This document shows positions 8,709-15,530 of a stretch of 64,000 nt of DNA, one piece after another. Numbering within the stretch: position 1 is the stretch's first letter; each line of letters opens with the position of its first letter. A program made the position numbers and the translations under genes. The notes under the pieces were generated by a model. That model was not told the DNA's origin. It did no database searches and saw only the letters and a program-made list of their open reading frames with translations. Origin of the DNA: Mycolicibacterium sp. P1-5. GTDB taxonomy: Bacteria > Actinomycetota > Actinomycetes > Mycobacteriales > Mycobacteriaceae. The DNA lies in assembly GCF_008329565.1 (NCBI RefSeq), contig NZ_NPKT01000007.1:150879-214878 (forward strand), in the 5' to 3' direction.

Positions 8709-9187
8709 GTTGCGGCTGCTCCGGTTTCGGCGGCTTGGTGCACGGCGTTGACGATGCCCTGATATCCCGTACAGCGGCAGAAGTTGCCGGACAGCCCCTC
8801 GCGGACCTCTTCGTCGGTCGGATGCGGGTTGTCGCGCAGCAGTGCGGTGATCGACATGACGAAGCCCGGTGTGCAGAAACCACATTGCAGTCCGTGGCAG
8901 TCACGCAGCGCCGCCTGCACCGGCGACAGTTCACCATCGGCTGATGCCACACCCTCGACGGTCGAGACCTCGGCATCCTCGGCCTGCACCGCGAACACCA
9001 GGCATGAACGCACGGCTGCCCCGTCGAGCAAGACCGTGCATGCGCCGCACGAGCCGTGCTCGCACCCCAGGTGCGTACCGGTCAGGCCGCAGCGCTCGCG
9101 CAGGAAGTCGGCCAGCGTCAACCGCGGCTCGACGGTCGCCTCAACGGGAATCCCGTTGACCGACAACCGGATCGAACGATCATGCAT
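8705..9187 (-). CDS. coxS: [2Fe-2S] small subunit of the molybdenum hydroxylase
   Basis: The product is 160 aa, the usual size for this subunit. The plant-ferredoxin-like cluster uses Cys42, Cys47, Cys50 and Cys62; the C-terminal alpha-helical cluster uses Cys102, Cys105, Cys137 and Cys139 (Cys-Gly-Phe-Cys and Cys-Arg-Cys-Thr-Gly-Tyr). All eight cysteines are present. An AAGGAGG precedes the ATG at 9187. The start lies inside the end of coxM (8-base overlap), indicating translational coupling. It passes electrons from the Mo site in CoxL to FAD in CoxM. Confidence 0.9.
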   Translation of the reverse strand: MHDRSIRLSVNGIPVEATVEPRLTLADFLRERCGLTGTHLGCEHGSCGACTVLLDGAAVRSCLVFAVQAEDAEVSTVEGVASADGELSPVQAALRDCHGLQCGFCTPGFVMSITALLRDNPHPTDEEVREGLSGNFCRCTGYQGIVNAVHQAAETGAAAT

Positions 9188-10055
9188 CGAATGCCTCCTT
9201 GACCGCAGCGCGCCATGCCTGTGCCGCCATGGCCGCCCCGACCTTCCGTCGATAGTCGGCCGAACCCTGAAGGTCGGCCGGAATGTCGTCGAGACCGCTC
9301 ATCGCGAGCTCACCGATTTCTTCCGCGGTGATGTCGCCGACCGGCCGGCCGGCGATCGCCTCCTCGGCTGCCGAAGCACGCCGCGGTGTGGCGGACAGGC
9401 CCAGCAGCCCGATCGCGCTGCGCCGGACCTTGTCGCCGGCGTCGAGTTCGACGGCAGCCACCGCTCCGGCGATCGCGAAATCACCGTGCCGGCGGGCGAA
9501 TTCCTCCACCCCGAAACCGCAGCGACCGGACCAGACCGGAAACCGCACGCCCACCAAGACCTCGTCGGGTTCCATCGCGGTCTCCCATACGCCGGCGAAA
9601 AACTCGCCGGCGGGGATTTCCCGCCGCCCGGACGCCGAAACGGTCTCGATCGTGGCGTCCAGCGCCAGCGCGACAGCACCATATTCGGCGGCCGGATCGG
9701 CGTGGGCGATCGAACCACCGATGGTGCCCCGGCTGCGGATCTGGAAGTGCCCGATCAGCGGCGTGGCCCTGGTCAGCAGCGGCACGCTGGTGCGCACCTG
9801 CTCGTCGGCCCCCACCGCGGCATGGGTGGTGCCGCCCCCGATCCGGAGCGTGTCGCCGTTGGCCTCGACGCCCTTCATCTCGTCAAGTCGCGAGATGTCG
9901 ATCAGATGGTCGAAGAACGCCAGGCGCATCGACAGCATCGGGACGAGGCTTTGGCCGCCGCCGAGCAGCTTGGCGTCGTCACCGAATTCGGTGAGCATCT
10001 GCGCCGCCGCGGCGACACTGTCAGGCCGGTGGTAGTCGAAGGGCGCCGGCTTCAT
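9180..10055 (-). CDS. coxM: FAD-binding medium subunit of the molybdenum hydroxylase
   Basis: The product is 291 aa and matches the FAD_binding_5/CO_deh_flav_C layout. It shows Leu-Gly-Gly-Gly-Gln-Ser-Leu-Val-Pro near residue 32 and Thr-Ile-Gly-Gly-Ser-Ile-Ala-His-Ala-Asp-Pro-Ala near residue 105, both FAD-contacting motifs of this family. The ATG at 10055 is taken as start; a TTG at 10070 is possible, and neither has a strong ribosome-binding site. It is the first gene of a two-gene unit with coxS that converges on coxL. Confidence 0.85.
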   Translation of the reverse strand: MKPAPFDYHRPDSVAAAAQMLTEFGDDAKLLGGGQSLVPMLSMRLAFFDHLIDISRLDEMKGVEANGDTLRIGGGTTHAAVGADEQVRTSVPLLTRATPLIGHFQIRSRGTIGGSIAHADPAAEYGAVALALDATIETVSASGRREIPAGEFFAGVWETAMEPDEVLVGVRFPVWSGRCGFGVEEFARRHGDFAIAGAVAAVELDAGDKVRRSAIGLLGLSATPRRASAAEEAIAGRPVGDITAEEIGELAMSGLDDIPADLQGSADYRRKVGAAMAAQAWRAAVKEAFDA

Positions 10056-10076
10056 CGGGGGCCGCCGCAACGCATC

Positions 10077-10098
10077 ATGCTAAGCACGTGCTCAGCAT
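10077..10098. promoter_or_regulatory. 22-bp near-perfect palindrome upstream of coxM
   Basis: ATGCTAAGCACGTGCTCAGCAT is symmetric except for one base pair in each arm, and contains GCTNAGC-N4-GCTNAGC. It lies 22 bases upstream of the coxM ATG and has the look of a dimeric repressor (TetR- or GntR-like) site. The matching element at 6332-6351 supports a shared regulator, whose gene is not obvious in this window. Confidence 0.55.
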
Positions 10099-10349
10099 AG
10101 CGTGCCGCGGGCGGCGGCTTCTCGGAGTCGTACGACCCGTCTGGGCGGACGCGGACGGCGCCGCCGACTGTGAGGATCACCGCTGTCCAGCGCCCGGAAG
10201 CGGGGCGCCCGGCGCTTCATTTCAGGTAGTCGCAAAGCTTTGATCTGCGCCGGAGGTTACTTGTACGGCCCCGGGGTATCCAGCTTCTTCACCGGAAGGA
10301 GACCTGGTCAGCTGGGTCGTAGCCAGCATAAGCCCGCATACTGTCGATC

Positions 10350-11921
10350 ATGGATCCGTCGCCGCCCCCGCGAGCGGCCGCCACGGGCAACCGCCGCGGC
10401 CGCCATCGAGAGCGGTCCGCTACCGGTCGGCGGGCGCTGCGAGTCATCACCCGAACCGCGATCGGATTGGTCTCGGTCGTGGTGGTGATGCTGACCGGGT
10501 TTGCGTATTCGCAGGCGCACGGCTTGCTCAGCGGGATCACGGTGTCTCAGGCGCTGGGCTCAGACGAGCCGCGGTCCAGCGGTGGCGCGATGAACATCCT
10601 GTTGATCGGGCTGGATTCCCGGAAGGATCAGAACGGCAACGAGCTCCCTGACGACCTGCTCGACAAGTTGCACGCCGGCGACTCGGACGCGGGCGGCTAC
10701 AACACCAACACCTTGATTTTGGTGCACATCGGCGCCGACGACCGCGTCGTCGCATTCTCGATACCGCGCGATGACTACGTCGCGGTCAGCGGGATCAAGG
10801 GCTATAGCCACATCAAGATCAAGGAAGCATACGGACTGACCAAGGCGCAGACGGAGCAGAAGCTGGCCGATAAGGGCATCGCCGACCGCAAAGAACTCGA
10901 ACGGGCGGGGCGAGAAGCCGGGCGTAAGGCGACCCTCCGCGCGGTGCGAAATCTGACCGGTCAGCCGATCGACTACTTCGCCGAGGTCAATCTCGCGAGC
11001 TTCTATCACCTGGCTGAAAGCCTCGGCGGCGTGGACGTCTGCCTCAACCATGCCGTGCACGACGATTACTCCGGAGCGGACTTCCCAGCGGGGCGCCAGA
11101 GCCTCAACGCGGCGCAGGCTCTGGCGTTCGTCCGGCAGCGGCACGGGCTGGAGAACGGCGACCTCGATCGAACCCACCGCCAGCAGGCGTTCCTGCTTTC
11201 GGTCATGCATCAGTTGCAGGAGTCGGGGTCGTTCACCGACCTGGACAAGTTCAAGCAACTGATGTCGGTGGCCCGCCAGGACATCGTGCTGTCCGAAGGC
11301 TGGGGTGAGGACCAGTTCCGCAGGATGGCCGCGCTGGCCGGCGGCGACGTCGAGTTCCGGACGCTGCCGGTGGTGCGCTACGACAACGTCAACGGCCAGG
11401 ACGTCAACATCGTCGACCCGGCGAAGATTCGCGCCGAGATCGCCGGGACCATCGGAGGTGACTTGGTCTCGGCGACCACTACCGCTGCGCCACAGCCCGT
11501 TCCGCCACCTAATCCGCACACGAAAGTCAGCATCGTCAACGCCAGTGACACCTCCGGCCTGGCCTCAGAGGCGGCGGCGGTGCTGGGCAAGCACGAGTTC
11601 ACCGTCAGCGAGGTCCGTGACCGCGAGTCGGGCGAGCCCATCGACACCGTGATCACCTACGGCGACGGGGCACAGACCGATGCGCAGTCGGTGGCCAGCC
11701 TGCTCGGTGTGGAGAACGCGCCGCAAGCCACCAGCACAGTCGCCGCCGATCACGTCCGGGTGGTGCTCGGCCAGGGTTACGACCTTCCGCTGGAACAGCC
11801 GCAGACCCAGGACACCGTGATGACAACCTCGACGACCCGCAAGTGGTCGGAACTGACGATCACACCCACACCTGACCAGGGCGCTCCGATCGACGGTGGC
11901 AAGGTGCCCTGTGTGAACTAG
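10350..11921 (+). CDS. cpsA: LCP-family (LytR-CpsA-Psr) cell-wall ligase with LytR_C domain
   Basis: The product is 523 aa. A basic cytoplasmic N-terminus is followed by a single membrane helix (about 33-52) and an extracellular LCP domain beginning at Asn-Ile-Leu-Leu-Ile-Gly-Leu-Asp-Ser-Arg (82-91). The domain includes Thr-Asn-Thr-Leu-Ile-Leu-Val-His and Ser-Ile-Pro-Arg-Asp, whose Arg/Asp residues bind polyprenyl pyrophosphate in the family. A C-terminal LytR_C domain lies around 390-480. LCP proteins attach arabinogalactan to peptidoglycan in mycobacteria. The position corresponds to M. tuberculosis cpsA (Rv3484), followed as there by a minus-strand SDR gene. The stop codon lies within a tandem repeat. 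Confidence 0.85.
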   Translation: MDPSPPPRAAATGNRRGRHRERSATGRRALRVITRTAIGLVSVVVVMLTGFAYSQAHGLLSGITVSQALGSDEPRSSGGAMNILLIGLDSRKDQNGNELPDDLLDKLHAGDSDAGGYNTNTLILVHIGADDRVVAFSIPRDDYVAVSGIKGYSHIKIKEAYGLTKAQTEQKLADKGIADRKELERAGREAGRKATLRAVRNLTGQPIDYFAEVNLASFYHLAESLGGVDVCLNHAVHDDYSGADFPAGRQSLNAAQALAFVRQRHGLENGDLDRTHRQQAFLLSVMHQLQESGSFTDLDKFKQLMSVARQDIVLSEGWGEDQFRRMAALAGGDVEFRTLPVVRYDNVNGQDVNIVDPAKIRAEIAGTIGGDLVSATTTAAPQPVPPPNPHTKVSIVNASDTSGLASEAAAVLGKHEFTVSEVRDRESGEPIDTVITYGDGAQTDAQSVASLLGVENAPQATSTVAADHVRVVLGQGYDLPLEQPQTQDTVMTTSTTRKWSELTITPTPDQGAPIDGGKVPCVN

Positions 11922-11986
11922 GGCTGGTGCCCTGTGTGAACTAGGGCTGGTGCCGTGTGAACTGGGGCCGGTGCCGTGTCAACTAG
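11903..11986. repeat. four-copy 21-23 bp direct tandem repeat over the cpsA stop
   Basis: Units begin at 11903, 11926, 11949 and 11970. Units 1 and 2 (23 bp each) are identical and begin GGTGCCCTGTGTGAACTAGG; unit 3 is a 21-bp variant and unit 4 is partial and diverged. The TAG stop of the LCP gene is inside unit 1, and a possible GTG start of the next gene (11976) is inside unit 4. There are no spacers, so it is not CRISPR. Replication slippage is the likely origin. Confidence 0.85.
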
Positions 11987-11996
11987 TTTGGATTCC

Positions 11997-12887
11997 ATGC
12001 GTATCGGAGTCATCGGGCTGGGCAACATGGGCGCGGGAATCGCCGCGAATCTGATCAAGGTCGGGCACGACGTGACCGTTTACAACCGATCACGGCCGAA
12101 GGTGGATGCGCTGGCGGCGCAGGGAGCGCACGCGGCCGACACCGTGGCAGACGCCTGCGGCGGTGACGTGGTCCTGACGATGCTCGCCGACGATGATGCG
12201 GTGGCGGGGGTGACGTTCGGCGACGACGGGATCGTCGCGGCCGCCGGACCGGGCACCGTTCACATCTCTTCGAGCACGATCAGCGTCAGCCTGTCGAAGC
12301 ACCTGACCGAGGCGCACGGCGCCGCCGGCCAGAAGTTCGTGGCGGCTCCGGTGTTCGGCCGGCCCGAAGCCGCCGCTGCCGCAGAGCTGTTCGTTGTAGC
12401 CGCCGGGGCCGCCGACACCGTGAGTTCGGTGACACCGGTCTTCGACGCCATCGGCCAACGGACCTTCGTGGTAGCTGAAGACCCGTCGGCCGCCAACCTG
12501 GTCAAGCTCAGCGGCAACTTCCTGATCGGCTCAGTGATCGAATCACTCGGCGAGGCGATGGCTTTGGTGGTCAAGGGCGGCGTCGACCGGCATCAGTACC
12601 TGGACCTTCTGACTTCCACGCTGTTCTCGGCCCCGGTGTACAAGACATACGGAGGTCTCATCGCCAATGAACAGTTCGAACCGGCCGGATTCGCAGCACC
12701 GTTGGGCCACAAGGACATTGGGCTCGTCTTGTCAGCCGCCGAGGAGCTACGGGTGCCCTTACCGATCGCCAGCCTGCTGCGTGATCGGTTCCTGCGCCTA
12801 CTCGCCGAGGGTGGCGAACAGCTGGATTGGTCGGCGATCAGCAGCCTGGCGGCCGCTGACGCCGGAGCCTCAGACCACTCCGCGTAG
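11997..12887 (+). CDS. NAD(P)-dependent oxidoreductase, 3-hydroxyisobutyrate dehydrogenase-like
   Basis: The product is 296 aa. The N-terminus holds the dinucleotide-binding Gly-Leu-Gly-Asn-Met-Gly motif and Tyr-Asn-Arg-Ser after strand two, which suggests NADP preference. Lys in the Leu-Val-Lys-Leu-Ser-Gly-Asn segment is the family's catalytic lysine. A C-terminal helical domain completes the beta-hydroxyacid dehydrogenase fold. Substrate unknown. ATG at 11997 is chosen; a GTG at 11976 adds seven residues but lies in the tandem repeat. Its 3' end overlaps the convergent SDR gene by 18 bases. Confidence 0.8.
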   Translation: MRIGVIGLGNMGAGIAANLIKVGHDVTVYNRSRPKVDALAAQGAHAADTVADACGGDVVLTMLADDDAVAGVTFGDDGIVAAAGPGTVHISSSTISVSLSKHLTEAHGAAGQKFVAAPVFGRPEAAAAAELFVVAAGAADTVSSVTPVFDAIGQRTFVVAEDPSAANLVKLSGNFLIGSVIESLGEAMALVVKGGVDRHQYLDLLTSTLFSAPVYKTYGGLIANEQFEPAGFAAPLGHKDIGLVLSAAEELRVPLPIASLLRDRFLRLLAEGGEQLDWSAISSLAAADAGASDHSA

Positions 12888-13700
12888 GCCGTCGGCGCCG
12901 TAGGCCGGCTCGAGCATCGCCGAGTAGTCCGGACCCCGGCGCAGGTTCTGTCCACCGTCGACGCCGATGATCTGTCCGGTGATCCACTGGGCGGCATCGC
13001 TGAGCAGGAACAGCGTCGCGTTCGCGATGTCCTCTACCTCACCGGGGCGCGGCAGCGGTGTGCACTCGGCGTAGTCCCCGCTGATCTCGGGTGAGTCGAG
13101 AACCATCTGCACCAGCTCGGTTCGGATCAGCCCTGGCCGGATCCCGTTGACCCGCACCCACGATGCTCCGAGTTCGTCGGCGGCCAGCTTGATGAGGTGG
13201 TCCAGACCCGACTTGGTGACGCCGTACGGCCCGAACCACCGATGGGTGTTGCTCGACGCGATGGAGGAGATGCCGACGAAGGAACCGCCACCACCGCGCA
13301 CCATCTGACGGGCCGAGTGCTTCAGCACGTACATCGAGCCGTTGATGTTGAGATCGACGGTCGCGCGCCAGGCTTCGGAGTCCATCTGCGTGATGGGGCC
13401 GATGGTCTGGGAACCACCGGCACAGTGCACCACGCCGTGCAGCCGCCCGTTCCATGCTGTGGCGGCGTCGACGGCCGCGGCGATCTGGTCCTCGTTGGTG
13501 ACGTCGGCGGGTTCGTACCTGACGCTGCCCGACGGCGCGGCGGCGTTGATCTCCTCGGCGGTCGCGGACAGCCGGTCCGCGCCACGCCCCAGGATCATGA
13601 CGTTTGCGCCAGCCTTGGCCAGCCCTTCCGCCACGCCCTTCCCGATACCGCTGCCACCACCGGTGACCAGGTACGTCCGATCATCGAACGAGAGCTGCAC
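12870..13700 (-). CDS. short-chain dehydrogenase/reductase (Rv3485c-like)
   Basis: The product is 276 aa. Classical SDR motifs are present: Thr-Gly-Gly-Gly-Ser-Gly-Ile-Gly at the N-terminus, the catalytic Ser-Ser segment (Gly-Ile-Ser-Ser-Ile) and Tyr-Gly-Val-Thr-Lys. GTG at 13700 is the start because GGGAGGAG sits six bases upstream. From memory, M. tuberculosis has an SDR gene (Rv3485c) in the same orientation after cpsA. A 7-bp inverted repeat is centred about 37 bases upstream of the start. Substrate not deducible. Confidence 0.82.
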   Translation of the reverse strand: MQLSFDDRTYLVTGGGSGIGKGVAEGLAKAGANVMILGRGADRLSATAEEINAAAPSGSVRYEPADVTNEDQIAAAVDAATAWNGRLHGVVHCAGGSQTIGPITQMDSEAWRATVDLNINGSMYVLKHSARQMVRGGGGSFVGISSIASSNTHRWFGPYGVTKSGLDHLIKLAADELGASWVRVNGIRPGLIRTELVQMVLDSPEISGDYAECTPLPRPGEVEDIANATLFLLSDAAQWITGQIIGVDGGQNLRRGPDYSAMLEPAYGADGLRGVV

Positions 13701-14112
13701 GCCGCACTCCTCCCACAAAACTGAAACAGGTTCTACGTATAGAACCACGGCGCCGCGCCCCGGCATAGTGCCCGTCCCACCGCGACGCTCAGCGAACATT
13801 CCAGCGCCACCGAACCAGCGGTTGCGCGGCACCCGATAAGCCTGCAATCGGCCGCCTTCTCAACGAATCGATACGGCAATTCGGGTCGTCCACTCGCCCG
13901 GCCGGACATTCCCACGCGAATATCTGCGGTTGCCGCCGACACCCGCTGTGAGCAGGGGCTGTGAGCGGAGCTCTTTTCTCATGCCGGAAATTGGTCGGGA
14001 CATATAAGCGGTCGGTGAATATCGGTAAAACTGCCGAACAACTGCGCGGCTCCGAAGGCAGCCTTAAACTGCCCCACACGGCCGCTCAGCAAACCGAGAG
14101 AAGGCAACACTC
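13701..14112. other. 412-base non-coding stretch between divergent genes
   Basis: This region separates the SDR gene (minus) from the first small secreted protein gene (plus). Apart from the inverted repeat at 13729-13746, I see no credible coding frame, RNA gene or terminator. It should hold the promoters of both flanking genes. The stretch around 13980-14060 is noticeably richer in A and T than its surroundings. Confidence 0.6.
13729..13746. promoter_or_regulatory. inverted repeat GGTTCTA-N4-TAGAACC upstream of the SDR gene
   Basis: Seven-base arms are perfectly complementary around the centre CGTA. The site lies 29-46 bases upstream of the SDR GTG, a typical repressor position. The half-sites resemble KstR half-sites but point outward, so this is not a standard KstR operator. 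Confidence 0.45.
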
Positions 14113-14421
14113 ATGGCTAACTTAAAGATTTCAGCGCAGCGCATAGCCCTCACAGGCAGCTTCGCGCTCGCCGTAGCGGCGGCGCCTGCGCTGGCCGTCG
14201 TCGCCGTCCCGTCGGCCGGACCGGTGGCGGCCTGCCCGCCCGGACAGGTCGTGAACGCGGCGACCGGCCTCTGCGAGGTTCAGCCGAGCACCGGCCCGCA
14301 GGGCGGCCTGCCGGAAGTTCAGGGAATTCCTTGCACAGGCGCAAACACCGGTCAGTGCATAGGATTGCAGCAAGAACAGCCAGTTCCTGTGGTGCAACCC
14401 CGCTCAACCGTCAGTCCGTAG
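14113..14421 (+). CDS. small secreted protein, paralogue 1 of 3
   Basis: The product is 102 aa. A signal peptide is evident (about residues 1-38, Ala-rich, ending near Gly-Pro-Val-Ala-Ala). The mature part has Cys-Pro-Pro-Gly-Gln, then Leu-Pro-Glu-Val-Gln-Gly-Ile-Pro-Cys-Thr-Gly-Ala-Asn-Thr-Gly-Gln-Cys-Ile-Gly-Leu and a C-terminal Gln-Pro-Arg-Ser-Thr-Val-Ser-Pro. The even number of Cys in the mature part suggests disulfides. The next two genes share this ending, so it belongs to a local duplicated family. Function unknown. Confidence 0.75.
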   Translation: MANLKISAQRIALTGSFALAVAAAPALAVVAVPSAGPVAACPPGQVVNAATGLCEVQPSTGPQGGLPEVQGIPCTGANTGQCIGLQQEQPVPVVQPRSTVSP

Positions 14422-14474
14422 AAACGGAGGGCCGACTTCGGAACTCCGTCAACTTTCCCGAGAAAGTGTGAAGT

Positions 14475-14861
14475 ATGGCGATTTCCTCCTCAGTCGGCCG
14501 CCGCCTACTCGTCGCCGGTGGTTTCAGCATCGCCATCGCTGCAGCGCCGGCCGTTGCCTTCTTCGCGGCGCCGTCAGGTGCTCCCGCAGGTTCGGCCATC
14601 GCGTGTCCGGCAGGCGAGTCCGAGGATCTATACACCGATCAGTGCATTCCGGAGCTGGTGCCCAACCAGCCGGGCGGCAATTACCCCACGACGTCCAACG
14701 GCGGCAGTATCGTCACCGACTCGACGCCCGGTGATTCCAGCAGCCTCCCCGAAGTTCAGGGAATCCCGTGCACGGGCGCCAACACCGGCCAGTGCATCGG
14801 TCTGCAGGAGAACCAGGTTCCCGCCGTTACCCCGCATTCCAGCATTTCGTCTAGCCCCTAG
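14475..14861 (+). CDS. small secreted protein, paralogue 2 of 3
   Basis: The product is 128 aa, 53 bases after paralogue 1 and on the same strand. The signal peptide (about 1-40) is followed by a longer acidic and Ser/Asn-rich insert and then the same 20-residue Leu-Pro-Glu-Val-Gln-Gly-Ile-Pro-Cys block as paralogue 1. It ends Ser-Ile-Ser-Ser-Ser-Pro, as paralogue 3 does. The conserved Cys pattern indicates two disulfide-bonded pairs at most. I do not recognise a named family. Confidence 0.75.
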   Translation: MAISSSVGRRLLVAGGFSIAIAAAPAVAFFAAPSGAPAGSAIACPAGESEDLYTDQCIPELVPNQPGGNYPTTSNGGSIVTDSTPGDSSSLPEVQGIPCTGANTGQCIGLQENQVPAVTPHSSISSSP

Positions 14862-14887
14862 GCCGAAGCAGATCAGAAAGGGCAACG

Positions 14888-15331
14888 ATGCCGATCCACT
14901 TCACCCGGGTTACAAAGCTGATGGCGACGGGCGCGTTCACGCTCGCGGTCGCGGCAACTCCACTGGCGCACGCCGAAGGTCCTGGCGGAATTCCCGCGCC
15001 GCAGCCGGTACCGGGACCCCAAGCTGTGGATTCGCAGCCGGGCGGAACGGCCGGCTGCCAGTCCGGCGAGTCGCTGGACCAGACAACGGGTAACTGCACA
15101 CCCACCATGACCGCCGTCGTCACCACCAACGGTGACCAGGCGTTCGACGATCTGCAGCCGCGGACCACCCAAGACCTCACGTCCACTGCCAACACCGGCG
15201 TCGGCGCCGACCTGGTCCCCAATATCGACGGCACTCCCTGCACCGGTTATTGGGAGTCGGCCGCCTGCTACGAGGCCAGCCAGGACGAAGTCGCGGTCCA
15301 GCCCAGGTCGACGATTTCATCGAGCCCGTAG
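14888..15331 (+). CDS. small secreted protein, paralogue 3 of 3
   Basis: The product is 147 aa with AGAAAGGG just upstream of its ATG. The signal peptide ends near Ala-His-Ala. The mature part keeps the Cys-x-Ser-Gly-Glu-Ser segment of paralogue 2, a diverged Ile-Asp-Gly-Thr-Pro-Cys-Thr-Gly block with Cys preserved, and the common ending Gln-Pro-Arg-Ser-Thr-Ile-Ser-Ser-Ser-Pro. It is the most diverged of the three. The 26-base gap to paralogue 2 suggests co-transcription. Function unknown. Confidence 0.75.
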   Translation: MPIHFTRVTKLMATGAFTLAVAATPLAHAEGPGGIPAPQPVPGPQAVDSQPGGTAGCQSGESLDQTTGNCTPTMTAVVTTNGDQAFDDLQPRTTQDLTSTANTGVGADLVPNIDGTPCTGYWESAACYEASQDEVAVQPRSTISSSP

Positions 15332-15362
15332 CGGCTCGTCGCCCCTTCGCTAAGGTTGAGAG

Positions 15363-15527
15363 ATGCCTGCAAAAACAAACCCCACGGACATCGACGACGT
15401 CGAGCCGCTGGCCGACAGCACCGCACGCCAGGCGCGTCGCGTTGTCGCGGCCTATGCGATTGACGCCGACGAGTGCCGGGTCTTCCTGTCCATGCTCGGC
15501 ATTGGACCCTCAAAGCACGAGGCGTAG
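15363..15527 (+). CDS. 54-residue conserved-type small protein preceding otsA
   Basis: An ATG at 15363 opens a 55-codon frame ending TAG at 15527, three bases before the otsA GTG, so the two are very likely co-translated. The product is acidic at its N-terminus (Asp-Ile-Asp-Asp-Val-Glu) and ends Met-Leu-Gly-Ile-Gly-Pro-Ser-Lys-His-Glu-Ala. From memory, mycobacteria carry a similar very short gene just upstream of otsA (Rv3489). It has no signal peptide or membrane segment; function unknown. Confidence 0.65.
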   Translation: MPAKTNPTDIDDVEPLADSTARQARRVVAAYAIDADECRVFLSMLGIGPSKHEA

Positions 15528-15530
15528 CCG

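Noticed and set aside
10255..10279. SigF-like promoter (GGTTA then GGGTAT) upstream of the LCP gene
   Set aside because: The spacer is 14 bases and the -35 half is imperfect, so the match is too weak to list.
11903..11986. CRISPR-like repeats
   Set aside because: The units are directly adjacent, without spacers, and degrade along the array.
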